Assembly: GCA_016296165.1 (NCBI GenBank)
Contig: JAEDJV010000023.1
Span: 1-23,192 of the forward strand
Reading direction: 5' to 3'
Source of the DNA: Oscillospiraceae bacterium
GTDB lineage: Bacteria > Bacillota > Clostridia > Oscillospirales > Ruminococcaceae
DNA length: 23,192 bases
This document shows positions 7,666 to 14,514 of this stretch, one piece after another. Under the pieces are notes generated by a model that was given only the letters and a program-made list of their open reading frames with translations, was not told the origin of the DNA and did no database searches. Position 1 is the first letter of the stretch, and each line of letters starts with the position of its first letter. Both the position numbers and the translations under genes were made by a program.

Positions 7666-9330
7666 TCAGAACTTGTTGATTATTGCACCCTTGTCTGCTG
7701 AAGAAACCATAGCGGCATATCTTCTTGCATAGCCTGTGATATCTTCTTTGACGAGGAGTTTTGTATTTTCTTTTCTCTTTGCGAGTTCTTCGTCAGAAAC
7801 TTCAAGAGTAACTGAGTATTCAGGAATGTTGATTGAGATGATATCCCCATCCTGTACATAGGCGATATTACCGCCTCTTACAGCTTCAGGTGAAACGTGT
7901 CCGATAGCAGCACCTCTTGTAGCGCCGCTGAAACGTCCGTCTGTGATAAGAGCTACATCCTTGTCAAGTCCCATACCTGCAATAGCGGAAGTAGGTGAGA
8001 GCATTTCTCTCATACCAGGACCGCCTGAAGGACCTTCATAACGAATTACAACTACATCACCTGCAATAATTTTTCCGCCCTTGATAGCAGCGATTGCTTC
8101 TTCCTCCGAGTTGAATACTTTTGCAGGTCCCTTGTGAACAAGCATTTCTGCAGCAACTGCACTTCTCTTAACAACACATCCGTCAGGAGCAAGATTGCCG
8201 CGAAGAACTGCAATACCGCCTGTCTGAGTGTACGGATTATCAATTGGTCTGATGATATCTGTGTTCTTATTAACGACACCTGCGATGTTTTCACCTAGTG
8301 TCTTGCCTGTACATGTCATAACATCAGTGTTGATAAGTCCTTTCTTGTTAAGTTCATTAAGAACCGCATATACACCGCCCGCTTCATTGAGATCTTCCAT
8401 ATATGCATGACCTGCAGGAGCGAGATGACAGAGGTTTGGTGTCTTTGCACTGATTTCATTTGCCATATCGAGATTGATTGTGATACCGCATTCGTTAGCA
8501 ATAGCAGGAAGGTGAAGCATACTGTTTGTTGAGCAGCCGAGAGCCATATCAGCTGTAAGTGCATTCTGGAATGCTTTTTCAGTCATGATATCGCGTGGAC
8601 GGATATTTTTCTTAAGCATATCCATTACAGCCATACCAGCCTGTTTGGCAAGCTTGATTCTTTCCGAGTAAACTGCAGGGATTGTACCGTTTCCGCGTAA
8701 TCCCATACCAAGAACTTCTGTCAGACAGTTCATTGAGTTAGCTGTGTACATACCCGAACATGAACCACATGTAGGGCAGGCTTTGTTTTCGTATTCTTCA
8801 ACATCTTCAAGTGAAATTTTGCCTGCTGTGTAAGCTCCGACTGCTTCGAACATACTTGAAAGTGAAGTCTTTTTACCTTTAACATGACCTGCAAGCATTG
8901 GACCTCCGCTTACGAATACTGTAGGAACATTTACACGTGCAGCAGCCATAAGGAGACCAGGCACGTTCTTGTCACAGTTAGGAATCATAACGAGAGCGTC
9001 AAAATGATGAGCAAGCGCCATGCATTCTGTTGAGTCAGCAATAAGATCTCTGGTAACAAGTGAGTATTTCATACCTTTGTGTCCCATAGCAATACCGTCA
9101 CAAACAGCGATTGCAGGGAATACAACAGGAGTACCACCGGCCATTGTAACACCGGTCTTAACTGCTTCCACAATCTTGTCTATATTCATATGACCAGGAA
9201 CGATCTCATTGTATGATGAAACGATACCAACCAGAGGACGTTCCATTTCCTCTTTAGTCATACCGAGTGCGTTGAAGAGTGAACGCTGAGGAGCTTTGTC
9301 TACTCCTTCACAGTAAAAATTACATGCCAT
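7666..9330 (-). CDS. ilvD: Dihydroxy-acid dehydratase
   Basis: A 554-residue IlvD/Edd-family enzyme that dehydrates dihydroxy-isovalerate and dihydroxy-methylvalerate to the 2-keto acids of Val and Ile. Cluster-binding cysteines are visible in the PNCDKN segment and in CPTCGSCSGMYTANSMNC. Where [2Fe-2S] enzymes have a third Cys ahead of the NMH-like segment, this protein reads SYNEIVPGHMN, as in the oxygen-sensitive E. coli-type enzyme; that suggests a labile [4Fe-4S] cluster and fits an anaerobe (inference). I chose the ATG at 9330 because AAGGCGG lies 8 nt before it. The longer frame from a TTG at 9378 would run through the hairpin at 9367-9404 and has no ribosome binding site. The TGA is followed at once by the next gene's ribosome binding site. 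Confidence 0.96.
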   Translation of the reverse strand: MACNFYCEGVDKAPQRSLFNALGMTKEEMERPLVGIVSSYNEIVPGHMNIDKIVEAVKTGVTMAGGTPVVFPAIAVCDGIAMGHKGMKYSLVTRDLIADSTECMALAHHFDALVMIPNCDKNVPGLLMAAARVNVPTVFVSGGPMLAGHVKGKKTSLSSMFEAVGAYTAGKISLEDVEEYENKACPTCGSCSGMYTANSMNCLTEVLGMGLRGNGTIPAVYSERIKLAKQAGMAVMDMLKKNIRPRDIMTEKAFQNALTADMALGCSTNSMLHLPAIANECGITINLDMANEISAKTPNLCHLAPAGHAYMEDLNEAGGVYAVLNELNKKGLINTDVMTCTGKTLGENIAGVVNKNTDIIRPIDNPYTQTGGIAVLRGNLAPDGCVVKRSAVAAEMLVHKGPAKVFNSEEEAIAAIKGGKIIAGDVVVIRYEGPSGGPGMREMLSPTSAIAGMGLDKDVALITDGRFSGATRGAAIGHVSPEAVRGGNIAYVQDGDIISINIPEYSVTLEVSDEELAKRKENTKLLVKEDITGYARRYAAMVSSADKGAIINKF

Positions 9331-9366
9331 TTTCTTTTCCGCCTTTTTTAATATATTATAATAAAA

Positions 9367-9404
9367 CTGCTTTCCCAATAAGCAATGCTTAACCGGGAAA
9401 GCAG
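9367..9404 (-). terminator. Hairpin between ilvC and ilvD, possible partial terminator or processing site
   Basis: A perfect 10-bp stem (9367-9376 with 9395-9404) encloses a second 5-bp stem (9379-9383 with 9387-9391). In the transcribed (minus) direction the hairpin is followed by TTTTATTATAAT, a short imperfect T tract. It sits inside the operon 36 nt before the ilvD start, so full termination is unlikely. Partial read-through or protection of an mRNA end would alter the ilvBNC to ilvD ratio. Confidence 0.55.
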
Positions 9405-9466
9405 CAATCTTTTTTAAGAATAAATGCCAGCCGGTCTGACTTGGCGATTATTTAGTAAAGAAGATA

Positions 9467-10504
9467 TCAGTTGTTGATGAACTTATCTTCTTCGTTGTTC
9501 CAGCTGTAGAGCTTTCTGATTTCTTCGCCAACCTTTTCAGCCGGATGTTCAGCAGCAAGCTTTCTCATAGCTCTGAAGTGAGCCTGACCACCAGCTGGTG
9601 ACATGTCGAGGAGGAATTCCTTAGCGAATGAACCATCCTGAATGTTCTTGAGGATCTGCTTCATAGCCTTCTTTGTATCTTCTGTTATGATCTTAGGACC
9701 TGTGATGTAGTCACCGTACTCAGCAGTATTTGAGATGGAGTATCTCATACCAGCAAAACCACTCTGGTAGATGAGGTCAACGATGAGCTTCATTTCGTGG
9801 ATACATTCAAAGTATGCATTTCTTGGATCGTAGCCAGCCTCAACGAGAGTTTCGAAACCGCACTGCATAAGAGCACAAACACCACCGCAGAGAACAGCCT
9901 GTTCACCGAAGAGGTCAGTTTCTGTTTCTGTTCTGAATGTTGTTTCAAGAATACCAGCTCTTGCACCGCCGATAGCAAGACCGTAAGCGAGAGCCATATC
10001 CTGAGCCTTACCTGTAGCATCCTGAGCAACAGCTACGAGACAAGGAACACCCTTACCAACCTGATATTCAGATCTTACTGTGTGTCCAGGTCCCTTAGGA
10101 GCGATCATTGTAACGTCAACGTCTGCCGGAGGAACGATCTGTCCGAAGTGGATAGCGAAACCGTGAGCGAACATAAGCATATCGCCAGCCTTGAGGTTTG
10201 GTTCAATATCCTGCTTGTACATCTGAGCCTGCTTTTCATCGTTGATGAGAATCATGATGATGTCAGCCTGCTTTGCAGCTTCAGCAGCTGTAAATACTTC
10301 AAATCCCTGCTTTACAGCCTTGTCCCATGACTTGCTTCCTTCGTAAAGACCAATGATAACACGACCCTTGTCGCCAAGTGATTCCTTGGCATTGAGAGCA
10401 TGAGCGTGACCCTGGCTGCCATATCCGATTACAGCGATTGTCTTTCCGTAGAGGAGTGAGAGATCGCAGTCTTCCTGATAAAATACCTTTGCTGAATTTT
10501 CCAT
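9467..10504 (-). CDS. ilvC: Ketol-acid reductoisomerase, class I
   Basis: A 345-residue short (class I) reductoisomerase. It converts acetolactate and acetohydroxybutyrate to the dihydroxy acids using NAD(P)H and Mg2+. The Rossmann motif GYGSQG is at 27-32 and KGPGHTVRSEY at 137-147. The metal-binding acidic residues D197 and E201 lie in TETETDLFGEQ, E233 and E237 in FECIHEMK, and the conserved Ser is S258 in YSISNTAEYG. The cofactor-specificity loop reads GLYEGSKSW after an insertion of about three residues, with Tyr where NADPH enzymes usually have Arg, so cofactor preference is open. The start is supported by AAAAGGAG about 9 nt upstream. It lies 54 nt after ilvN. Confidence 0.97.
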   Translation of the reverse strand: MENSAKVFYQEDCDLSLLYGKTIAVIGYGSQGHAHALNAKESLGDKGRVIIGLYEGSKSWDKAVKQGFEVFTAAEAAKQADIIMILINDEKQAQMYKQDIEPNLKAGDMLMFAHGFAIHFGQIVPPADVDVTMIAPKGPGHTVRSEYQVGKGVPCLVAVAQDATGKAQDMALAYGLAIGGARAGILETTFRTETETDLFGEQAVLCGGVCALMQCGFETLVEAGYDPRNAYFECIHEMKLIVDLIYQSGFAGMRYSISNTAEYGDYITGPKIITEDTKKAMKQILKNIQDGSFAKEFLLDMSPAGGQAHFRAMRKLAAEHPAEKVGEEIRKLYSWNNEEDKFINN

Positions 10505-10558
10505 TGTAAAGACTCCTTTTATTAATGATTTAATAAAGTTTATTTTATGGGCAGAATC

Positions 10559-11056
10559 TCAGAAATTTCTGAGACAATGGCTGCCTCTTTCAAGAGCTAC
10601 GATACCTGTACGGCAAATTTCCATAATACCGAAAGGTTTAACAAGCTCAATAAAAGCGTTAATCTTTGTAGTTTCACCTGTTATCTCAATACAGAGGGCA
10701 TCAGGGGAATAGTCTACAATCTTTGAACGGAATACATCAACTGCTGCAAGTACATCCTGTCTTGTTGATGAATCATTTTTAACTTTGATGAGCAGAAGTT
10801 CACGAGTAACTGTTTCATCACGTTCCATAACCTGAACCTGCTTGACGTCGTGAAGTTTGCTTAACTGTTTTACAACCTGATCCTTTGAATAGTCGTCTCC
10901 TATCATGGAAACTGTCATTCTTGAAAATTCAGGTGATTCTGTTTCACCTACGGTAAGGGTGTCGATATTAAATCCTCTTCTTGTGAACATGCTTGAGACT
11001 CTTGTCATAACCCCAGGCTTGTTTGCAACGAGTATGCTGAATATGTGCTTTCCCAT
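10559..11056 (-). CDS. ilvN: Acetolactate synthase small (regulatory) subunit
   Basis: A 165-residue ACT-type regulatory subunit that activates IlvB and confers valine feedback inhibition. It opens with the ACT segment FSILVANKPGVMTRVSSMF and RRGFNIDTLTVG. N12, G15 and N30 line up with the valine-binding residues N11, G14 and N29 of E. coli IlvH, so valine sensitivity is expected (inference). The second ACT-like half covers about residues 84-165. The start has an excellent ribosome binding site, AGGAGGT, which lies inside the last codons of ilvB (encoding Ile-Gly-Gly). Only 5 nt separate the two genes, so translation of the two subunits is likely coupled. Confidence 0.95.
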   Translation of the reverse strand: MGKHIFSILVANKPGVMTRVSSMFTRRGFNIDTLTVGETESPEFSRMTVSMIGDDYSKDQVVKQLSKLHDVKQVQVMERDETVTRELLLIKVKNDSSTRQDVLAAVDVFRSKIVDYSPDALCIEITGETTKINAFIELVKPFGIMEICRTGIVALERGSHCLRNF

Positions 11057-11061
11057 AAGAC

Positions 11062-12732
11062 TTAACCTCCTATGTGAGTAATGATGTTATCTATTGAACC
11101 GCCCGGAGGAAGCATTGGAAGAACGAATTCATTTTCGTCTATTGCACAGTCAATAACGCAAGGACGTTTTGACGCAATTGCTTCATCAAGAGCTTTTTTG
11201 AGTTCATCAGTATTTACAGCAGAGAAACCGAGTGCGCCAAAAGCTTCGGCAATCTTTGTAAACTTTGTCTGACGTTTATCAAGTGTTGTGTTTGAGTAGT
11301 GCTTGTCGAAGAAGAGTGTCTGCCACTGTCTTACCATTCCGAGAACGCCGTTGTTCATTAAAACAATGATTACAGGAATGTTGAATGAAACTGCTGTTGC
11401 AAGTTCATTGAGATTCATTCCGAAACTTCCGTCACCTGTAAAGAGAACAACAGGATCTTTTGTTGCTTCGTATGATCCGATGGCAGCGCCAAGACCAAAT
11501 CCCATTGTACCAAGACCGCCGCTTGATATGAATTTTCTGGACTGTTCGAATCTGTAACGCTGAGCTACCCACATCTGATGCTGTCCGACGTCTGTAACAA
11601 TAATGGCGTTTTCAGGCATCTTTTCGTTTACTGCATCAACAATGTCGTACGGAGTCATTGATTCAGATTTATTAAGTGAGGCAGCTTCGTCAGCCCTGAA
11701 CTTTTCAATCTGAGCGTTCCATTCTGTATTCTGCTTCTTTTCAGTCATTGAAATAAGCTTGCTTACTGTATCCTTGATATCTCCGGCTATGCCGATATTA
11801 GCCGATACATTCTTATCGAGTTCAGCCGCATCAATATCTATATGTATGATTTTACAGTTTCTTACGTATACACTCTTGTTGCCTGTAGCTCTGTCGCTGA
11901 ATCTTGCGCCTGCACAGATAACGAGATCTGCTTCAGCCTGTGCCATTGATGACGCATAATGACCATGCATCCCCTGCATTCCGAGGAATCTTGGGTTTGA
12001 GAACGGAACTGATGAGATACCCATAAGACTGCATCCTATTGGTGCGTCGATTAAATCAGCAAGTTTTTCAATTTCTGCACCGGCACCACTGGAAATTACA
12101 CCACCGCCGCAGTAAATATATGGTTTCTTTGATTCAGCAATAAGCTTTGCAGCTTCTTCAAGACTTGCTTCATCAGCAGCAGGCACAGGAAGAGAAGGAG
12201 CTACTGGTTTGTTCTCGAATTCAGTCTTAGCAATCTGGACATCCTTAGGAATGTCAACAAGAACCGGACCAGGTCTGCCCGAACGTGCAAGAAGGAAAGC
12301 TTCTCTGAGTGTGTCAGCCAGTTCATTTATATCCTTAACAATATAGTTGTGCTTTGTTATTGGGAGAGTAATACCGCAGATATCGACCTCCTGGAAGCTG
12401 TCTCTTCCCAGCAGACTGCATGGGACGTTACCTGTAATAGCTACCATAGGGACTGAATCGAGATATGCTGTGGCAATACCTGTTACAAGGTTTGTCGCAC
12501 CAGGGCCTGATGTTGCAAGAACAACACCTGTTTTTCCTGTTGAGCGAGCGTATCCGTCGGCTGCGTGTGATGCACCCTGTTCGTGGGCAGTTAAAACATG
12601 TTTTATGCGATCCTGATATTCGTAAAGAGCGTCATAAATGTTTATAACCTGTCCTCCCGGATAACCGAAAATACAGTCACAGCCCTGTTCAATCAAAACT
12701 TCAATAATAATCTGTGAACCTGATAATTTCAT
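11062..12732 (-). CDS. ilvB: Acetolactate synthase large (catalytic) subunit
   Basis: A 556-residue thiamine-diphosphate enzyme that condenses two pyruvates to acetolactate, or pyruvate and 2-ketobutyrate to acetohydroxybutyrate. The catalytic Glu is E51 in HEQGASHAADGYAR. The ThDP/Mg motif begins GDGSFG at 433 and ends LMNN near 461. W470 in VRQWQ is the conserved active-site tryptophan of biosynthetic AHAS. The partner ilvN directly downstream separates it from catabolic AlsS. It is the first gene of the operon, with a near-consensus promoter about 80 nt upstream. The ribosome binding site AAAGGA is 12 nt from the ATG, rather far. Confidence 0.96.
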   Translation of the reverse strand: MKLSGSQIIIEVLIEQGCDCIFGYPGGQVINIYDALYEYQDRIKHVLTAHEQGASHAADGYARSTGKTGVVLATSGPGATNLVTGIATAYLDSVPMVAITGNVPCSLLGRDSFQEVDICGITLPITKHNYIVKDINELADTLREAFLLARSGRPGPVLVDIPKDVQIAKTEFENKPVAPSLPVPAADEASLEEAAKLIAESKKPYIYCGGGVISSGAGAEIEKLADLIDAPIGCSLMGISSVPFSNPRFLGMQGMHGHYASSMAQAEADLVICAGARFSDRATGNKSVYVRNCKIIHIDIDAAELDKNVSANIGIAGDIKDTVSKLISMTEKKQNTEWNAQIEKFRADEAASLNKSESMTPYDIVDAVNEKMPENAIIVTDVGQHQMWVAQRYRFEQSRKFISSGGLGTMGFGLGAAIGSYEATKDPVVLFTGDGSFGMNLNELATAVSFNIPVIIVLMNNGVLGMVRQWQTLFFDKHYSNTTLDKRQTKFTKIAEAFGALGFSAVNTDELKKALDEAIASKRPCVIDCAIDENEFVLPMLPPGGSIDNIITHIGG

Positions 12733-12762
12733 AAGCTTGTGATTTCCTTTCCAAAAATATAT

Positions 12763-12800
12763 ACTTTACTTAATACTGTAAATTAAGTCTTCGGTAAAGT
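12763..12800 (-). promoter_or_regulatory. Hairpin in the ilvB 5' leader
   Basis: The roughly 73-nt ilvB leader holds a 7-bp stem (12768-12774 with 12782-12788) nested inside a second complementary pair (12763-12767 with 12796-12800, extendable to 7 bp by competing with the inner stem). It lies at the predicted 5' end of the transcript. The leader is too short for a T-box and I see no leader peptide. It may stabilise the mRNA or bind a regulator; the function is unknown. Confidence 0.4.
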
Positions 12801-12811
12801 CTACAAATTAG

Positions 12812-12840
12812 ATTATACCATAATACAGAATCTATTTCAA
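12812..12840 (-). promoter_or_regulatory. Promoter of the ilvB operon
   Basis: On the minus strand there is a -35 box TTGAAA (12835-12840), a 17-nt spacer and a -10 box TATAAT (12812-12817). Transcription would start near 12805, about 73 nt before the ilvB ATG. It is divergent from the plus-strand promoter 144 nt away. Confidence 0.8.
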
Positions 12841-12983
12841 CATTTATTGCATGAAAAATTTTATTTTCTTTTTAACAAATTAACGGAGTAATATGATTTA
12901 AGAGATGTTTGTTGGATTTAAACAAAAAAAGTTTTGATAGTATAGATAAATCGACATTTTGGTCTTTGATTACAAAAATTTAC

Positions 12984-13012
12984 TTGACAAAGGGTGACAA
13001 TAAAGTTATAAT
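12984..13012 (+). promoter_or_regulatory. Consensus promoter of the leader RNA / zinc-ribbon gene
   Basis: TTGACA at 12984-12989, exactly 17 nt of spacer, and TATAAT at 13007-13012. Both hexamers are perfect, which is typical of very strong sigma-A promoters such as those of stable RNAs. Transcription would begin around 13019, almost 400 nt before the first good ORF. Confidence 0.85.
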
Positions 13013-13018
13013 AAACAA

Positions 13019-13400
13019 TATAGCTGGATGTAAGTAGCATTTGGTTAATATCCGGTCAGATACAGTTGATTGTTTATCCCTTTAATGAAAAAATTAACAT
13101 TACTAATATATTTATTATTTTTTGATATCAGGGAACAGGGATATTCAGCCGGTACGGGGCTCCACATACGGAACAAAAAGCTTGTCATTATTTATTATTT
13201 CCCTTATGTCTTTGATAACGCAATGCACCAGGGTTTGACAAAAGCTGAAGATCAGTTTGGAGAGCAGACCATAATTATTTTATCGGTTAGTTAGTTTAAA
13301 ACTAATTCGAATAAATGGCCCAGTAGCTTAATTCCAGAGCGTTGTTTATCAAAGGTGGCGGTGAAAATCCGTCCGTGGTCTAAAAAATTTCTCATAAGTG
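13019..13400 (+). ncRNA. Candidate structured leader RNA or independent non-coding RNA
   Basis: About 380 nt between a perfect promoter and the zinc-ribbon gene hold no ORF with a ribosome binding site. GC-rich islands (13131-13180 and 13317-13380) stand out from an AT-rich background. Complementary segments found by eye are: 13047-13053 with 13139-13145; 13069-13078 with 13214-13224; 13179-13187 with 13236-13246 (two bulged A); 13266-13271 with 13376-13381, closing the last domain; 13279-13290 with 13302-13315; and 13357-13361 with 13369-13373. The first two pairs cross, so they would form a pseudoknot or be alternatives. I do not recognise the RNA as a T-box, cobalamin, SAM, preQ1 or c-di-GMP riboswitch, 6S RNA, tmRNA, RNase P RNA or SRP RNA. 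Large clostridial RNAs such as raiA were not excluded. No terminator precedes the next gene, so a cis-acting leader is at least as likely as a free RNA. Confidence 0.5.
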
Positions 13401-13412
13401 AGGTAATCAAAA

Positions 13413-13685
13413 ATGTTTGAAGACAAGACATTAGTATGTAAGGATTGCGGTTCTGAATTCGTATTTACAGCTGGTGAACAGGAGTTCTACGCTGAAAAAG
13501 GTTTCGAAAATGAACCACAGAGATGCAAGGCATGTCGTTCAGCAAGAAAAGCATCTTCAAGAGGAGAAAGAGAAATGTTCACAGCAGTATGTGCAGAATG
13601 CGGCGGTGAAGCAAGAGTTCCTTTCAAGCCAAGAGAAGATCGTCCGGTTCTCTGCAGCGAATGCTTCGCTAAGAAGAACGGTTGA
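13413..13685 (+). CDS. Small zinc-ribbon protein with four CxxC pairs
   Basis: A 90-residue protein with AGTGAGGT 8 nt before the ATG. The cysteines form two zinc-binding units: C9/C12 with C38/C41 (CKDCGSEF, then RCKACR) and C60/C63 with C81/C84 (CAECGGEA, then CSECF). The first half resembles the 'probable zinc-ribbon' (zf-trcl-like) family with its EQEFY..KGF..EP.RC pattern; the second resembles the CxxC-x17-CxxC domain. The linker and tail are basic, so nucleic-acid or ribosome binding is plausible, but no function is established. It stands alone between a perfect promoter with a long leader and a strong terminator, which suggests high, separately controlled expression. Confidence 0.85.
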   Translation: MFEDKTLVCKDCGSEFVFTAGEQEFYAEKGFENEPQRCKACRSARKASSRGEREMFTAVCAECGGEARVPFKPREDRPVLCSECFAKKNG

Positions 13686-13708
13686 TTTTAATAAATCTTA
13701 AGGTTCTT

Positions 13709-13740
13709 AAAGAACGTGACTTTGCGTAGTTACGTTCTTT
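13709..13740 (+). terminator. Intrinsic terminator after the zinc-ribbon gene
   Basis: A 12-bp stem (13709-13720 with 13729-13740, one G-U) has the 8-nt loop TTTGCGTA and runs into TTTATTTTATTAAATTTTTT. It lies 23 nt after the stop codon. Confidence 0.9.
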
Positions 13741-13761
13741 TTTATTTTATTAAATTTTTTC

Positions 13762-13790
13762 TTGTAAATTTTTTTATAATATGTTATTAT
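13762..13790 (+). promoter_or_regulatory. Probable promoter of the 124-aa gene
   Basis: TTGTAA at 13762-13767, a 17-nt AT-rich spacer and TATTAT at 13785-13790. It lies just after the preceding terminator and about 40 nt before the next start codon. The region is very AT-rich, so chance matches are easy. Confidence 0.5.
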
Positions 13791-13831
13791 ATATAGTGTA
13801 AGATGCATATAGTGGATTTGAGGTGATTGGC

Positions 13832-14206
13832 ATGATTGGAATAAATGACAGGGAAAGGAATACAGAGGCGTTTTATCAGGTATCGCGGGATATAGCAAGA
13901 TATATTCATTTTGGTGGATATGATGTTATATCAGAGATAGTCGACAGTTCGTATAGAACGATTGATGAGATAAGTGATTTTTTTGCTGAAAACCCTGATC
14001 TTATTCCTGATAATCCTTTTTGCTCCCGTATTTCAGAGATGACGGACTTGTATCGCTGTGATAAAGTCAATGATATGACATATAATACAGAATACGACTT
14101 TGTACGCGGTGATTTAAAAGCATACATGACATTATGTCTTCAGTTTGTGTATGATGATGATGAGCCGTATATTTCAGTGGAGATAAGGGATATCAGAAAG
14201 AATTAA
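13832..14206 (+). CDS. Hypothetical acidic 124-residue protein
   Basis: I place the start at the ATG at 13832, with GAGGTGA at 13819-13825 six nt upstream, rather than at the in-frame GTG nine nt earlier that lies inside that site. The product is acidic and soluble, without signal peptide or membrane helix. Asp, Glu and Tyr are frequent (for example VYDDDEPYISVEI near the C-terminus), and the first third looks helical. I do not recognise the family. The DUF1858 gene follows after 24 nt on the same transcript. Confidence 0.72.
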   Translation: MIGINDRERNTEAFYQVSRDIARYIHFGGYDVISEIVDSSYRTIDEISDFFAENPDLIPDNPFCSRISEMTDLYRCDKVNDMTYNTEYDFVRGDLKAYMTLCLQFVYDDDEPYISVEIRDIRKN

Positions 14207-14230
14207 CAATTTTTTTGGAGGTTTAAAACA

Positions 14231-14437
14231 ATGGATTTTAAAGTAACTAAAGACATGATTATCGGGGACATTCTTGATAAGTGTCCACAGGCTGCTCCAT
14301 GCCTTATGGATATGGGAATGCACTGCCTTGGCTGTCCTTCAGCCAGAGGTGAGTCGCTTGGCGATGCATGCATGGTTCACGGTGTTGATCCTGATGAATT
14401 TGAAAAGAAAATAAACGACTTTATTGCAGCGCTTTAA
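14231..14437 (+). CDS. DUF1858-type redox-disulfide protein
   Basis: A 68-residue protein matching the DUF1858 / 'hybrid-cluster-protein-associated redox disulfide' family: an N-terminal ITKDM-like start (FKVTKDMIIGDIL), the CLMDMGMHCLGCPSARGESL core and a VDPDEFEKKIN helix. The cysteines are C18, C24, C32, C35 and C47, with C32-L-G-C35 as the likely redox pair. Family members occur alone or fused to redox enzymes in anaerobes; the reaction is unknown. GGAGGT at 14217-14222 is 8 nt before the ATG. It shares a transcript with the 124-aa gene and is followed by a terminator. Confidence 0.88.
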   Translation: MDFKVTKDMIIGDILDKCPQAAPCLMDMGMHCLGCPSARGESLGDACMVHGVDPDEFEKKINDFIAAL

Positions 14438-14450
14438 TTTCTTAAAAATA

Positions 14451-14487
14451 AAAAATCTCTGCAGCTTTCAAAGTAGCAGAGATTTTT
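14451..14487 (+). terminator. Intrinsic terminator after the DUF1858 gene
   Basis: A 12-bp stem (14451-14462 with 14476-14487) has a 13-nt loop, and its own 3' arm ends in a T run. It lies 14 nt after the stop codon and 27 nt before the next start codon. The downstream operon has no obvious promoter in that gap, so some read-through is likely. Confidence 0.88.
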
Positions 14488-14514
14488 TGTTGTATTTGAG
14501 GAGTAAGTTTACCT

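Noticed and set aside
9331..9378. Longer ilvD start at the TTG at 9378
   Set aside because: It would place the N-terminus inside a stable hairpin, has no ribosome binding site and adds residues absent from the family; the ATG at 9330 has both spacing and family fit.
9797..10330. 177-residue plus-strand ORF opposite ilvC
   Set aside because: It is the antisense shadow of a firmly identified gene, with no ribosome binding site and a composition typical of reversed codons.
13070..13294. 74-residue ORF inside the leader between the perfect promoter and the zinc-ribbon gene
   Set aside because: It starts at TTG (or an internal ATG at 13085) without any ribosome binding site, its codon use is unlike the neighbours, and it runs through the segments that look base-paired.
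13317..13381. Complete tRNA gene
   Set aside because: The anticodon arm is about 6-7 nt too short, the T-loop lacks the conserved TTC, two acceptor pairs mismatch and there is no CCA. Kept only as a tRNA-like observation.
13351..13381. T-box antiterminator or cobalamin riboswitch
   Set aside because: The T-box core TGGTACC and the B12-box GCCACTG are both absent. The likeness is limited to GGTG...AATCC and TCCGTCC strings.
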